59,309 nucleotides of DNA, from the NCBI GenBank assembly GCA_030148705.1, contig JASBSY010000021.1, positions 1-59,309 of the forward strand, given 5' to 3'. Source of the stretch: Pukyongia sp. GTDB taxonomy: Bacteria; Bacteroidota; Bacteroidia; Flavobacteriales; Flavobacteriaceae. Shown piece after piece: positions 1-7,249 of the stretch. A model generated the notes under the pieces. The model had not been told where the DNA came from. It was given only the letters and a program-made list of their open reading frames with translations, and did no database searches. A program made the translations under genes and the position numbers. Position 1 is the stretch's first letter; every line of letters begins with the position of its first letter.

Positions 1-140
1 GTAGCTTCGGATTAGTATCGAGAACCCTTGTCAGTTCGAGTGAATTCGAAGCACGCTAGTAGCTTCGGGTTAGTATCGAGAACCTGTCAGTTCGAGTGAA
101 TTTGAAGTGCGAGAGCAACTTCAAATTTGTATCGAGAACC
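1..140. repeat. Direct intergenic repeats, about 58 bp unit
   Basis: Two near-identical units (1-58 and 59-116) and a partial third (117-140) each carry GTATCGAGAAC, and the first two also carry TGTCAGTTCGAGTG. The region has no convincing ORF. This looks like a family of dispersed intergenic repeats, and the window may start inside a longer array. Confidence 0.75.
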
Positions 141-168
141 ACAGGGCCGATTGATTCCGTAGGACCAC

Positions 169-312
169 TTCTCGATACATTTTTTCAACCCCTTTGGACT
201 TGAAAAACACTCGAAGTGACAAATAACATTTGTTCAGTCCCCTGGATATTGAAGAACACTCGCAGTGACAAACAAAAAATTATTTCCTCTCTCTTCGAAA
301 AACACTCGAATC
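169..312. repeat. Inverted copies of the left-edge repeat
   Basis: The motifs of the 1-140 repeats return in reverse complement: TTCTCGATAC at 169-178, CACTCGAAGTGAC at 208-220, CACTCGCAGTGACA at 257-270 and a fragment near 303-311. Direct and inverted copies together form a large imperfect palindrome just upstream of the serine dehydratase gene. This resembles a REP/BIME-type cluster and could fold in the mRNA leader. Confidence 0.65.
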
Positions 313-366
313 GGCCTCTTCACATGTTCCCGTAAAACACTATTTTTACCACTCAAAAACCAATAT

Positions 367-1791
367 ATGGAAAGTATCAGTGTGTTCGATATGCTGAAAA
401 TCGGGGTGGGCCCATCCAGCTCCCACACTCTTGGACCCTGGCGGGCAGCCGGCCGATGGATCGAAGCACTCAAAAAGAATGGTAAATTCGATCAGGTAAC
501 GGAAATCCAGGTGAACCTGTACGGCTCCCTGTCGCTTACTGGTAAAGGCCATGCCACCGATACTGCAGTAATGATGGGGCTGCTTGGAACCGACCCGGTT
601 TCCTTTCCCATTGAACAAATAGACGACGAGATAAAAAAGATAAGGGCAACTAAAACCCTGCTGCTGAACGGAACGAAACCCATCTTTTTCGATCCGGAGA
701 ATCATATAAAATTCAACCGAAAGTTTCTGGAATTCCATCCCAACGGTATCACATTTACCGCTGTTCTGGAAAACGATTCCAAACATTCGCAAACCTATTA
801 TTCAATTGGTGGAGGCTTTGTAGTTCAACAGGAACGCAAACGGGAAAAACTAAAAATGGAAAAATTCCAGGATTTTCCCTATCCGGTTGAATCGGGTAGC
901 GAATTATTGGCCTATTGCACAGACCGAAATATTTCTATTAGCGCGCTGGTGATGGAAAACGAGAAGTCCTTGCGCTCGGAAGAGGAGATAAAAGAAAAAT
1001 TAAAGGCCATTTGGGAGGTAATGCTGGATTCTATGTATACCGGCTGCCATACCGAAGGCATACTTCCGGGCGGACTCAATGTTCAGCGTAGAGCCTTTGA
1101 GATGCACAAGAGACTAATTGGGGACACCACTTATAACGACCACTACGAATGGATAGCCGCTATCCGCAATACCGAAGTTCAGTTCAGGCAAATCTTAAAA
1201 TGGGTGTCGTGTTTTGCCCTGGCGGTAAATGAGGTAAACGCTTCTCTGGGTCGCGTGGTTACGGCGCCCACCAATGGCAGTGCCGGCGTGATACCGGCCG
1301 TACTCATGTACTACCTGGTAATCGAAAATCACGACGGGAACTTCGATGATATCAACAAATTCTTACTGGTAAGCGGCGTAATTGGCAGTTTATTCAAGAA
1401 GGGAGCCACTATCTCGGCAGCCATGGGAGGTTGTCAGGCCGAGATCGGGGTATCATCTTCCATGGCTGCCGGCGCACTCACCGAATTAATGGGTGGAACT
1501 CCTGCCCAGGTATTAATGGCTGCAGAGATCGCCATGGAGCACCACCTGGGAATGACCTGCGACCCAATTGCAGGATTGGTGCAAATTCCGTGTATAGAAC
1601 GTAATGCAATGGGCGCCATTAAAGCGATAAACGCCTGTGAAATGGCGCTCGATTCCGATCCTTCCAAGGCAAAGATACCATTCGATAAGGTTATTGCAAC
1701 CATGTGGGAGACCGCCAGGGACATGACTTCCAAATACAAAGAGACCAGTGAAGGCGGACTGGCGGTACAGGTGAATATCAGTGATTGTTAG
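367..1791 (+). CDS. sdaA: L-serine ammonia-lyase (L-serine dehydratase), iron-sulfur type
   Basis: Cytosolic enzyme that deaminates L-serine to pyruvate and ammonia using a [4Fe-4S] cluster. With the ATG at 367 the protein is 474 aa, the usual size for the single-chain form. An N-terminal beta domain carries [13 protein letters not shown]. The C-terminal catalytic domain has three cysteines at 356, 398 and 409 ([16 protein letters not shown]). Their 42- and 11-residue spacing matches the cluster ligands known in this family. An upstream in-frame start at 265 would add a non-conserved extension lying inside the intergenic repeats, so it is rejected. The gene stands alone; the next gene on the right is on the other strand. 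Confidence 0.95.
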   Translation: MESISVFDMLKIGVGPSSSHTLGPWRAAGRWIEALKKNGKFDQVTEIQVNLYGSLSLTGKGHATDTAVMMGLLGTDPVSFPIEQIDDEIKKIRATKTLLLNGTKPIFFDPENHIKFNRKFLEFHPNGITFTAVLENDSKHSQTYYSIGGGFVVQQERKREKLKMEKFQDFPYPVESGSELLAYCTDRNISISALVMENEKSLRSEEEIKEKLKAIWEVMLDSMYTGCHTEGILPGGLNVQRRAFEMHKRLIGDTTYNDHYEWIAAIRNTEVQFRQILKWVSCFALAVNEVNASLGRVVTAPTNGSAGVIPAVLMYYLVIENHDGNFDDINKFLLVSGVIGSLFKKGATISAAMGGCQAEIGVSSSMAAGALTELMGGTPAQVLMAAEIAMEHHLGMTCDPIAGLVQIPCIERNAMGAIKAINACEMALDSDPSKAKIPFDKVIATMWETARDMTSKYKETSEGGLAVQVNISDC

Positions 1792-1888
1792 TGGAGAGTT
1801 GTCGGAAGTCTAAAGCCGGAAGTCCAAAGTCTCCGCCTTCGCTAGCCTCCTTCGCAACCCTCGTGTCGCTGAAGCTTTAGCGAAAGCG

Positions 1889-1932
1889 TAAGTGGCTACG
1901 GCAGCTGAAGAGCTTCGGCGGACAGGGGAAGT
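1889..1932. repeat. Intergenic repeat copy A
   Basis: About 44 bp with a small hairpin (GCTGAAG...CTTCGGC), nearly identical to 2329-2372. The flanking sequence 1795-2000 is low-complexity (recurring GTCGGAAG-type words) and holds no plausible gene. Confidence 0.65.
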
Positions 1933-2069
1933 CGGAAGCCTTGGAAGGGTGAGGCGTGAAGAGTTAAGGGTGAACTGTTAGTTCTGAACCAAGAGATTGC
2001 GGGGTAAAACCGTGAAAGTAATGACATAATTTTATTAAAATCCGCACCCTCCTTTTTCAGCCAGCATAG

Positions 2070-2222
2070 GTATTTATTTTGCGTTAAGAATTCGCGAATC
2101 CCTGTAGAGAATTTAGCAAAATAAATACGGTTTCATTGCGCGGTAGCGGCAATGAAAATGCCTCTGAAAAAGAAAAAGGTCCTTTTCTTTGTAACTTTCT
2201 TTTAGACCAGTAAAAGAAAGTT
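2070..2222. other. Cluster of hairpins in a gene-free stretch
   Basis: Three perfect inverted repeats follow each other: 2070-2082 with 2116-2128 (13 bp), 2131-2139 with 2149-2157 (9 bp) and 2193-2204 with 2211-2222 (12 bp, loop GACCAG). A fourth, imperfect one lies at about 2171-2190 (AAAGAAAAAGG/CCTTTTCTTT). No ORF of useful size or obvious terminator T-run explains them. It is either a composite intergenic repeat or a structured RNA. The rest of 1792-2442 shows only short repeats. Confidence 0.6.
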
Positions 2223-2328
2223 AGGTACAAAACGGTATCCTTTCTTTTGCTTCCTTTTAGCTCGCACTTCGTTATTTAATAATTAGGTGTATCTTCAATT
2301 TCTGCCGGAATCCGCCGAGTCTGATTCT

Positions 2329-2372
2329 TAAGTAGCTACGGCGGCTGAAGAGCTTCGGCAGACAGGGAAGTA
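2329..2372. repeat. Intergenic repeat copy B
   Basis: Second copy of the 1889-1932 element in the same orientation, with only a few base differences. The two copies bracket the hairpin cluster at 2070-2222. Confidence 0.65.
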
Positions 2373-2442
2373 TGGAGTTCAGCTTAGAATAACCACCTTA
2401 TTGCTAACTGATATCCCCTCACTGTTAACTCCTAACTACTTA

Positions 2443-2904
2443 TTACTCCAAACAGCCTTCTTTTCTCCTGGAGTCAATTAAATGGATGATCTTCCACCCA
2501 CCGTCGGTTTTAGCCATGGTAAACGCGTTGGCCCCGCAATGACTGAAACTCCCGTTAAACCAAAACTCGTAAGGCGTCCAGACATGGGCAAGATTCCCAT
2601 CAACCTGAACCTTGTAATCCAGGATCTTTTCTTCCCAGACCTGTTCTGCAGGACGATTTGCGATCGCATCCAGTAGTTTATCGACTGATCCTTCAGACAA
2701 CATATTCTTTCCATCGGGTGTAGCGAATGCTGTTTGCATCACCGCCCCGGGTACCATTACCGAACGCATTTTAATAGTATCACCCTTGTGAAATCCTTCA
2801 AAAAAAGTATCGACCAGTCGTTTTGCATCGGCCTCCGTAAATGATTGCTGTGCATATAAGGATGTAAAACTGAATATGAAAAATAAAAAGAAGGAGGCTT
2901 TCAT
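2443..2904 (-). CDS. Secreted NTF2/SnoaL-like protein
   Basis: 153 aa starting at the ATG at 2904. A clear signal peptide ends at LYAQ, so the product is probably periplasmic. The rest fits the cystatin-like NTF2/SnoaL fold: an N-terminal helix (DAKRLVDTFFEGFHKGD), then strands ending in the typical VDGNLAHVWTPYEF and GGWKIIHLIDSRR segments. Relatives are annotated as nuclear transport factor 2 or lumazine-binding-like proteins, and no enzymatic function can be assigned. The frame stays open up to 3165, but that extension runs over panB and lacks the signal peptide at its start, so the short form is chosen. It is divergent from panB. Confidence 0.8.
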   Translation of the reverse strand: MKASFFLFFIFSFTSLYAQQSFTEADAKRLVDTFFEGFHKGDTIKMRSVMVPGAVMQTAFATPDGKNMLSEGSVDKLLDAIANRPAEQVWEEKILDYKVQVDGNLAHVWTPYEFWFNGSFSHCGANAFTMAKTDGGWKIIHLIDSRRKEGCLE

Positions 2905-2961
2905 TGCAAGTGTTTTAAGGTTGAAAGGACAACAGAGTTCTAAAATTAGTACTTTTACATC

Positions 2962-2969
2962 TAATTTTG
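2962..2969 (+). promoter_or_regulatory. Possible -7 element for panB
   Basis: TAATTTTG matches the Bacteroidetes TAnnTTTG -7 consensus and lies 13 bp before the panB ATG. The -33 side is poor, so this is a weak prediction. Confidence 0.3.
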
Positions 2970-2982
2970 TTACACTAACTGT

Positions 2983-3801
2983 ATGTCGACAGCTAAAAAA
3001 GAATACAAGCGCATTACCACCAAGACCCTGGTGGATATGAAGAAAAAAGGTGAAAAGATCTCCATGCTTACCGCATACGACTACACCATGGCTCGAATTG
3101 TTGACAATGCCGGTGTGGAAGTGATCCTGGTGGGCGATTCGGCTTCGAATGTAATGGCAGGTCACGAAACCACCCTGCCTATTACATTAGACCAGATGAT
3201 CTACCACGCTTCAGCGGTTATAAGGGCGGTAAAGCGCAGTCTGGTAGTAGTAGATATTCCCTTCGGAAGCTATCAGAGCGATCCTAAGGAAGCCTTGCGA
3301 TCTGCCATTCGGATAATGAAAGAAAGTGGTGGCCATGCGGTAAAACTCGAAGGAGGCAGCGAGATCAAAGAGTCGGTAAAAAGAATTCTTAATGCGGGCA
3401 TACCTGTGATGGGCCATTTGGGGCTTACCCCGCAATCCATCTATAAATTCGGAACATACACGGTACGCGCCAAGGAAGAAGAAGAAGCCGATAAGTTAAA
3501 AGAAGATGCCAAACTGCTCGAAAGAGCCGGTTGTTTTGCAATTGTACTCGAAAAAGTGCCGGCGAAGCTGGCAGCGGAAGTCGCGAAAAACCTCACCATT
3601 CCCATTATCGGAATAGGCGCGGGAGGCGGAGTAGACGGTCAGGTTCTGGTGACCCATGATATGATCGGGATGACACATGAATTCAATCCGAGGTTTCTTC
3701 GACGATATCTCGATTTGTATACCGATATGACCAACGCCTTCTCCAAGTACATCGGTGATGTAAAAAGCGGGGATTTTCCCAACAAGGAAGAACAGTACTA
3801 A
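2983..3801 (+). CDS. panB: 3-methyl-2-oxobutanoate hydroxymethyltransferase
   Basis: First committed enzyme of pantothenate (coenzyme A) synthesis. It transfers a hydroxymethyl group from methylene-tetrahydrofolate to 2-oxoisovalerate, giving ketopantoate. The 272-aa TIM-barrel protein has the family landmarks: [15 protein letters not shown] near residue 50, [17 protein letters not shown] and ALVLE-like IVLEKVP (the catalytic Glu region), then [15 protein letters not shown]. Mg2+ ligands are expected in the DSA/VGDS segment. The length is normal. The ATG at 2983 is chosen because the [16 protein letters not shown] start is typical. The pseudouridine synthase follows 36 bp downstream and is probably co-transcribed. 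Confidence 0.96.
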   Translation: MSTAKKEYKRITTKTLVDMKKKGEKISMLTAYDYTMARIVDNAGVEVILVGDSASNVMAGHETTLPITLDQMIYHASAVIRAVKRSLVVVDIPFGSYQSDPKEALRSAIRIMKESGGHAVKLEGGSEIKESVKRILNAGIPVMGHLGLTPQSIYKFGTYTVRAKEEEEADKLKEDAKLLERAGCFAIVLEKVPAKLAAEVAKNLTIPIIGIGAGGGVDGQVLVTHDMIGMTHEFNPRFLRRYLDLYTDMTNAFSKYIGDVKSGDFPNKEEQY

Positions 3802-3837
3802 AACTCCCACAGCAATAATCCTAACCTTTTTTTCAAT

Positions 3838-4551
3838 TTGACTGCATCATCCTTAAATAACCTTAGAAGCACCAAAGAAAATTTACTGGTGTTGTACGAG
3901 GACAACCATCTGCTTATTGTAAATAAACGTCCCGGTGATATCGTACAGGGAGACAAAACCGGAGACAAACCCCTTTCGGAAGTAGCAAAGGAGTACATAG
4001 CCGATAAGTATAATAAACCGGGCGATGTCTTTTTGGGAGTGGTACACCGTCTGGACCGGCCCACCAGCGGAATCGTATTATTTGCGCGCACCTCCAAGGC
4101 TTTGAGTAGGATGAACAAATTGTTTTCAGAAAGAGAAACCCGGAAGATCTATTGGGCAGTGGTGCTAAATCCACCCCCAAAACAATCCGAACGGATCATT
4201 CATTATTTAAAGCGTAACCCAAAACAGAACAAATCGTACGCAAGTGAAAAAGAAGTATCGGGAAGTAAAGAAGCGATTCTTTCGTATGAGATGATCAAGA
4301 AGCTGGATCGGTATTATCTACTGGAAATCGAACTTGAAACCGGCAGGCACCATCAGATAAGATCGCAGCTGGCAGCGATTGGCAGCCCGATAAAAGGCGA
4401 CCTGAAATACGGCTTCGACCGCAGTAATAAAGATGGGAGTATCCACTTGCATGCAAGGGGCTTGGCCTTTGTCCACCCGGTAAAGAAAGAACTATTGGCA
4501 ATAACTGCTGAACCCCCAAATGATCCACTCTGGGATGCCTGCGCTAAATAG
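3838..4551 (+). CDS. RluA-family pseudouridine synthase
   Basis: Converts a uridine in rRNA or tRNA to pseudouridine. The 237-aa protein carries the family signature HRLDRPTSG with the catalytic Asp at about residue 73, followed by the usual RKIYWAVV and ETGRHHQIRSQL segments. There is no N-terminal S4 domain, so it is the short RluA/TruC-like type. The start is a TTG at 3838. The first ATG lies downstream of the catalytic motif, so a non-ATG start is needed; GTG or TTG codons a little further in are also possible. It ends in an 8-bp overlap with the convergent response-regulator gene. The target base cannot be told from sequence. Confidence 0.88.
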   Translation: MTASSLNNLRSTKENLLVLYEDNHLLIVNKRPGDIVQGDKTGDKPLSEVAKEYIADKYNKPGDVFLGVVHRLDRPTSGIVLFARTSKALSRMNKLFSERETRKIYWAVVLNPPPKQSERIIHYLKRNPKQNKSYASEKEVSGSKEAILSYEMIKKLDRYYLLEIELETGRHHQIRSQLAAIGSPIKGDLKYGFDRSNKDGSIHLHARGLAFVHPVKKELLAITAEPPNDPLWDACAK

Positions 4552-5194
4552 AAATAATATTGTTTTTAAGGGCGTAAATTACCAATCCAACCCTATTCTT
4601 CACATTCAACCTGTTAAACAAGTCCTGCCTGTATCCATCTATGGTTTTCGGGCTTAGGTTCATAACGTCGGCAATTTCCTTATAGGTCATTTCGGAACAA
4701 GCCAACTGAAGAAAGGTGAGTTCATTGGGTTTAAAGTTTATCTTTTCCTTATTGAAATCCGGCTGTATAGAATGCAAAAGAGTTTCGGCTACCTTATCGG
4801 AATGATAATAACCTCGTTCCATTACTTCATTCAGGGCATATTGTAATTTATCGGGATGAATATCCTTCAGCAGATAACCCTTAGCCCCGCGTTTCAGCAT
4901 TTTTAAGATAACATTTTCGTCATCTTCCATGGAAAGTGCAAGGACATTTATGTCCGGATGATTCTCAGACAACCAGGCCATGGTCTCGAAACCGTCCATA
5001 ACCGGCATATTAATATCGAGTAATATAATTTCCGGCAGTTTGTTGGCTGCTTTGATTTTTTTCTGAAGTTCTTTTCCGTTGCTGGCATGATATACCACTT
5101 TGAAACCTTCAAATGAATTGATAAGTTTCTCCAAAGATTCGGATAGTAAGAGGTGGTCATCAACTATGGCTACGGAATGCTGTTTTAGACTCAT
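4544..5194 (-). CDS. LuxR/NarL-family response regulator
   Basis: 216-aa DNA-binding response regulator. The N-terminal receiver has acidic residues VDDH, the phospho-acceptor Asp at about 60 (LLDINMP) and the conserved Lys in GYLLKD. A C-terminal LuxR-type helix-turn-helix lies around residues 150-205 (MTYKEIADVMNLSPKTIDGY). The ATG overlaps the stop of the histidine kinase gene upstream by 4 bp, so the pair is translationally coupled and very likely cognate. Target genes are not evident; the inverted repeats upstream of the operon (7037-7111) are one candidate. Confidence 0.93.
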   Translation of the reverse strand: MSLKQHSVAIVDDHLLLSESLEKLINSFEGFKVVYHASNGKELQKKIKAANKLPEIILLDINMPVMDGFETMAWLSENHPDINVLALSMEDDENVILKMLKRGAKGYLLKDIHPDKLQYALNEVMERGYYHSDKVAETLLHSIQPDFNKEKINFKPNELTFLQLACSEMTYKEIADVMNLSPKTIDGYRQDLFNRLNVKNRVGLVIYALKNNIISI

Positions 5195-5985
5195 GATTTA
5201 AGGGGATATATTAAACTGAGGTTTGTGCCTTTCTGCGGCAGAGAGGACAGCTGATAAGCGGCCCCCAGTAATTTTGCTCTACCGGACATGTTTTGAAGCC
5301 CGGAGTTCCCGGACTTCTTTGAAGAATCGAAGCCTACGCCGTCGTCTTTGACGGAGATTTCCAACTCATTCTCTCCATAATTTAGAAAAACGGAAAGATT
5401 GTCCGCCTTAGCGTGTTTTATCACATTGGAGAAAAATTCCTGGAGAATCCTGAAAATAATAATCTCGTCTTCGCTGCGGATCACTTTTTCTTCTCCTTCC
5501 ACTTTGAGTTCGGCTTTCAGGAAATTCAAGCGGTTAAAGCGCTCAAGTTCAGTTTTAATGGATTTAATAAGGCCGTTATTGAGAATTACATCAGAATTGA
5601 GGGTTTTGGAGAGCGCTCGTACTTCCTGAACCGTTGCCGCCACAATTTCCTTGGTTTCCTTTATTTTATCCTGCATTTCTGCTGAGGCATTGGTTTGCAT
5701 CATATTGAGTTGAATATTGGCGACCGAGAGCAACTGCCCGATATTATCGTGTAATTCCCAGGCTATGTTCTTTAAGGTTTGCTCCTGAATTTCGAGGCGA
5801 GAATCGGTTAGTTCCTTTTCGAACTTTTTTTCAGCTTCCAGGCGCTCCATGATAAACTTGTTCTTTCGCCTCTGGAAAACCACAACAAATACTATTGCAA
5901 AGATTGAAAGAAACAATAGAATTGCTACAAAATAAATTGTAACCAGTATTTCGCGTGAGACTAATGTTTCCTGACCCGGCTGCAT
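5191..5985 (-). CDS. Sensor histidine kinase (HisKA_3 type)
   Basis: 264-aa kinase with one N-terminal membrane segment (about residues 14-38) and no periplasmic sensor domain of note. A basic and coiled linker leads to the HisKA_3 dimerisation domain with the phospho-accepting His at about 79 (AWELHDNIGQLL), then a HATPase domain with the N-box (EFFSNVIKHAKAD) and DDGVGFD. This architecture (DesK/NarX/LiaS-like) pairs with LuxR-type regulators, as here. It lacks its own input domain, so the co-encoded 7-TM protein, whose gene overlaps its start by 25 bp, may act as sensor; that is inference. Confidence 0.92.
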   Translation of the reverse strand: MQPGQETLVSREILVTIYFVAILLFLSIFAIVFVVVFQRRKNKFIMERLEAEKKFEKELTDSRLEIQEQTLKNIAWELHDNIGQLLSVANIQLNMMQTNASAEMQDKIKETKEIVAATVQEVRALSKTLNSDVILNNGLIKSIKTELERFNRLNFLKAELKVEGEEKVIRSEDEIIIFRILQEFFSNVIKHAKADNLSVFLNYGENELEISVKDDGVGFDSSKKSGNSGLQNMSGRAKLLGAAYQLSSLPQKGTNLSLIYPLKS

Positions 5986-6650
5986 ATGATAAATCCTAAG
6001 ATAAAGATACTGTACATTATGAGATTAGAACCAAAGATAACCAGTGTATAAATAGGAACAAATTCTGGATTATTTGTCAGGCTAAAAAACATACTATATA
6101 AAAACAATGGTGGAGTACATAAATTAAAAATAATGACACCTATTGAAATATAAAATGGTAAGCTTCTAGTTACATTCAGAATTAAATCACTCTGCAGTAA
6201 TTCCAAATAATAAAGTCCAATGCTGAATAAAACCATTAATGTTCCGGCAATTAGTGTAAATGGGGAGAATGCTACAGTATATACACCGGAAAAAATAAGA
6301 TAGGCAACAGCACTAATACTAAATAGGATTACAACTATAGAAAGTAGCTTCTTACTTACCTTTGAAGTTAGTTGCCATTTGAAATATACAGTATAGAAGA
6401 CCGCACTTATTATTAGTTGAATATTATAAAGCCAGAAATTCTTTTCCCAAAATGTACCTTCTATTAGATCAAGTCGCTCAAGTGCTTTTAATAGAACTGT
6501 ATAATATCCAATAATTTCAATTAACACAGTTAATCCAAGGTAAGCCGCTAAATAGAAGGCACTCTTGCTTTTGTTGCGCCTGTAGTGATATAAGCTGGCA
6601 ACAAAAGCAAGAGTTTCTAATAATAAGAAAAATAAAAGTGACTTATTCAT
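5961..6650 (-). CDS. Seven-TM membrane protein of the sensory cassette, unknown function
   Basis: About 229 aa from the ATG at 6650 (an upstream ATG at 6677 lies inside the preceding gene). By eye it has about seven hydrophobic segments evenly spread, with short loops and a basic C-terminal end (SRVRKH), the layout of a 7-TM sensor module. I do not recognise a named family. It overlaps the small gene upstream by 8 bp and the histidine kinase downstream by 25 bp, which points to joint function in signal sensing. Its base composition is visibly AT-richer (sampled lines about one-third G+C) than the flanking genes. Confidence 0.75.
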   Translation of the reverse strand: MNKSLLFFLLLETLAFVASLYHYRRNKSKSAFYLAAYLGLTVLIEIIGYYTVLLKALERLDLIEGTFWEKNFWLYNIQLIISAVFYTVYFKWQLTSKVSKKLLSIVVILFSISAVAYLIFSGVYTVAFSPFTLIAGTLMVLFSIGLYYLELLQSDLILNVTRSLPFYISIGVIIFNLCTPPLFLYSMFFSLTNNPEFVPIYTLVIFGSNLIMYSIFILGFIICSRVRKH

Positions 6651-7002
6651 TGTAAGCATTAGGAGGCCAGCCTCCAATAACGGTATTGAATGCTTCTATA
6701 TCGTAATTGTTGGCAGCGTTGGCTTCTGCTCCCACGGTTGGAGCCAACATTACCGTCGCTTTTTGCGAGCTTATGCTGTTATAGGCCGAAAAATAGATTC
6801 GAATCCCGGGATTGTCAATTCCCTGGTCGGCCGAATTCGTCTTAACATATTCCAAAAATTCTTCCAGTTCGCTCAAACTAAAAACGAAATCGGATGGATC
6901 CTGGGGAAATAGAGACGACAGCGCAGATGCCCTGGTAGTTTGCCAGTTGGAATAAAGGGCTTCGGCTTCTTCTACTGAGATACATTTTTTTGGTTTTGAC
7001 AT
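6643..7002 (-). CDS. Small hypothetical protein of the sensory cassette
   Basis: 119 aa, soluble, no signal peptide or membrane segment. It begins MSKPKKCISVEEAEALYSNW and contains an acidic helical part (SLSELEEFLEYVKTN, about residues 42-56). Then comes a strand-rich part (GIRIYFSAYNS, ATVMLAPTVG) ending in GGWPPNAYNE. No family is recognised. It is the first gene of the leftward four-gene unit and overlaps the 7-TM gene by 8 bp. The position suggests a signalling accessory protein, but no activity can be claimed. Confidence 0.75.
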   Translation of the reverse strand: MSKPKKCISVEEAEALYSNWQTTRASALSSLFPQDPSDFVFSLSELEEFLEYVKTNSADQGIDNPGIRIYFSAYNSISSQKATVMLAPTVGAEANAANNYDIEAFNTVIGGWPPNAYNE

Positions 7003-7036
7003 GATTGATTGTTTTTAGGTTTATGTCCTAAAAATA

Positions 7037-7111
7037 GGGAATTCATACCCCCTACAGGCGTTTTCCCAAAGAAAAACAGGGAAAATCCTTAATCCCGAAT
7101 GGGGTTTTTCC
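7037..7111. promoter_or_regulatory. Cluster of GGGAA/TTTTCC inverted half-sites upstream of the sensory cassette
   Basis: GGGAATTC (7037-7044) faces TTTTCCC (7061-7067), and GGGAAAA (7079-7085) faces TTTTTCC (7105-7111). The two pairs lie directly upstream of the small hypothetical gene and could be operators or a promoter region, perhaps for the LuxR-type regulator. No clear TAnnTTTG was found here. Confidence 0.3.
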
Positions 7112-7249
7112 TTTAAATAATTGATTTTTAGACCTTAATCAAAACACTTAGAAATCATGTTCATACCTTAAATGCGTTAATTTTCAGTTTCAGGATAAAA
7201 CCTTTTGCTCAATTCGTTGATTACCAATACTTTTAAAGAAAGCTTTTCC

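Noticed and set aside
2443-3165. Long 240-aa form of the NTF2-like gene
   Set aside because: The N-terminal part is antisense to panB and has no signal peptide; the ATG at 2904 gives a normal secreted protein.
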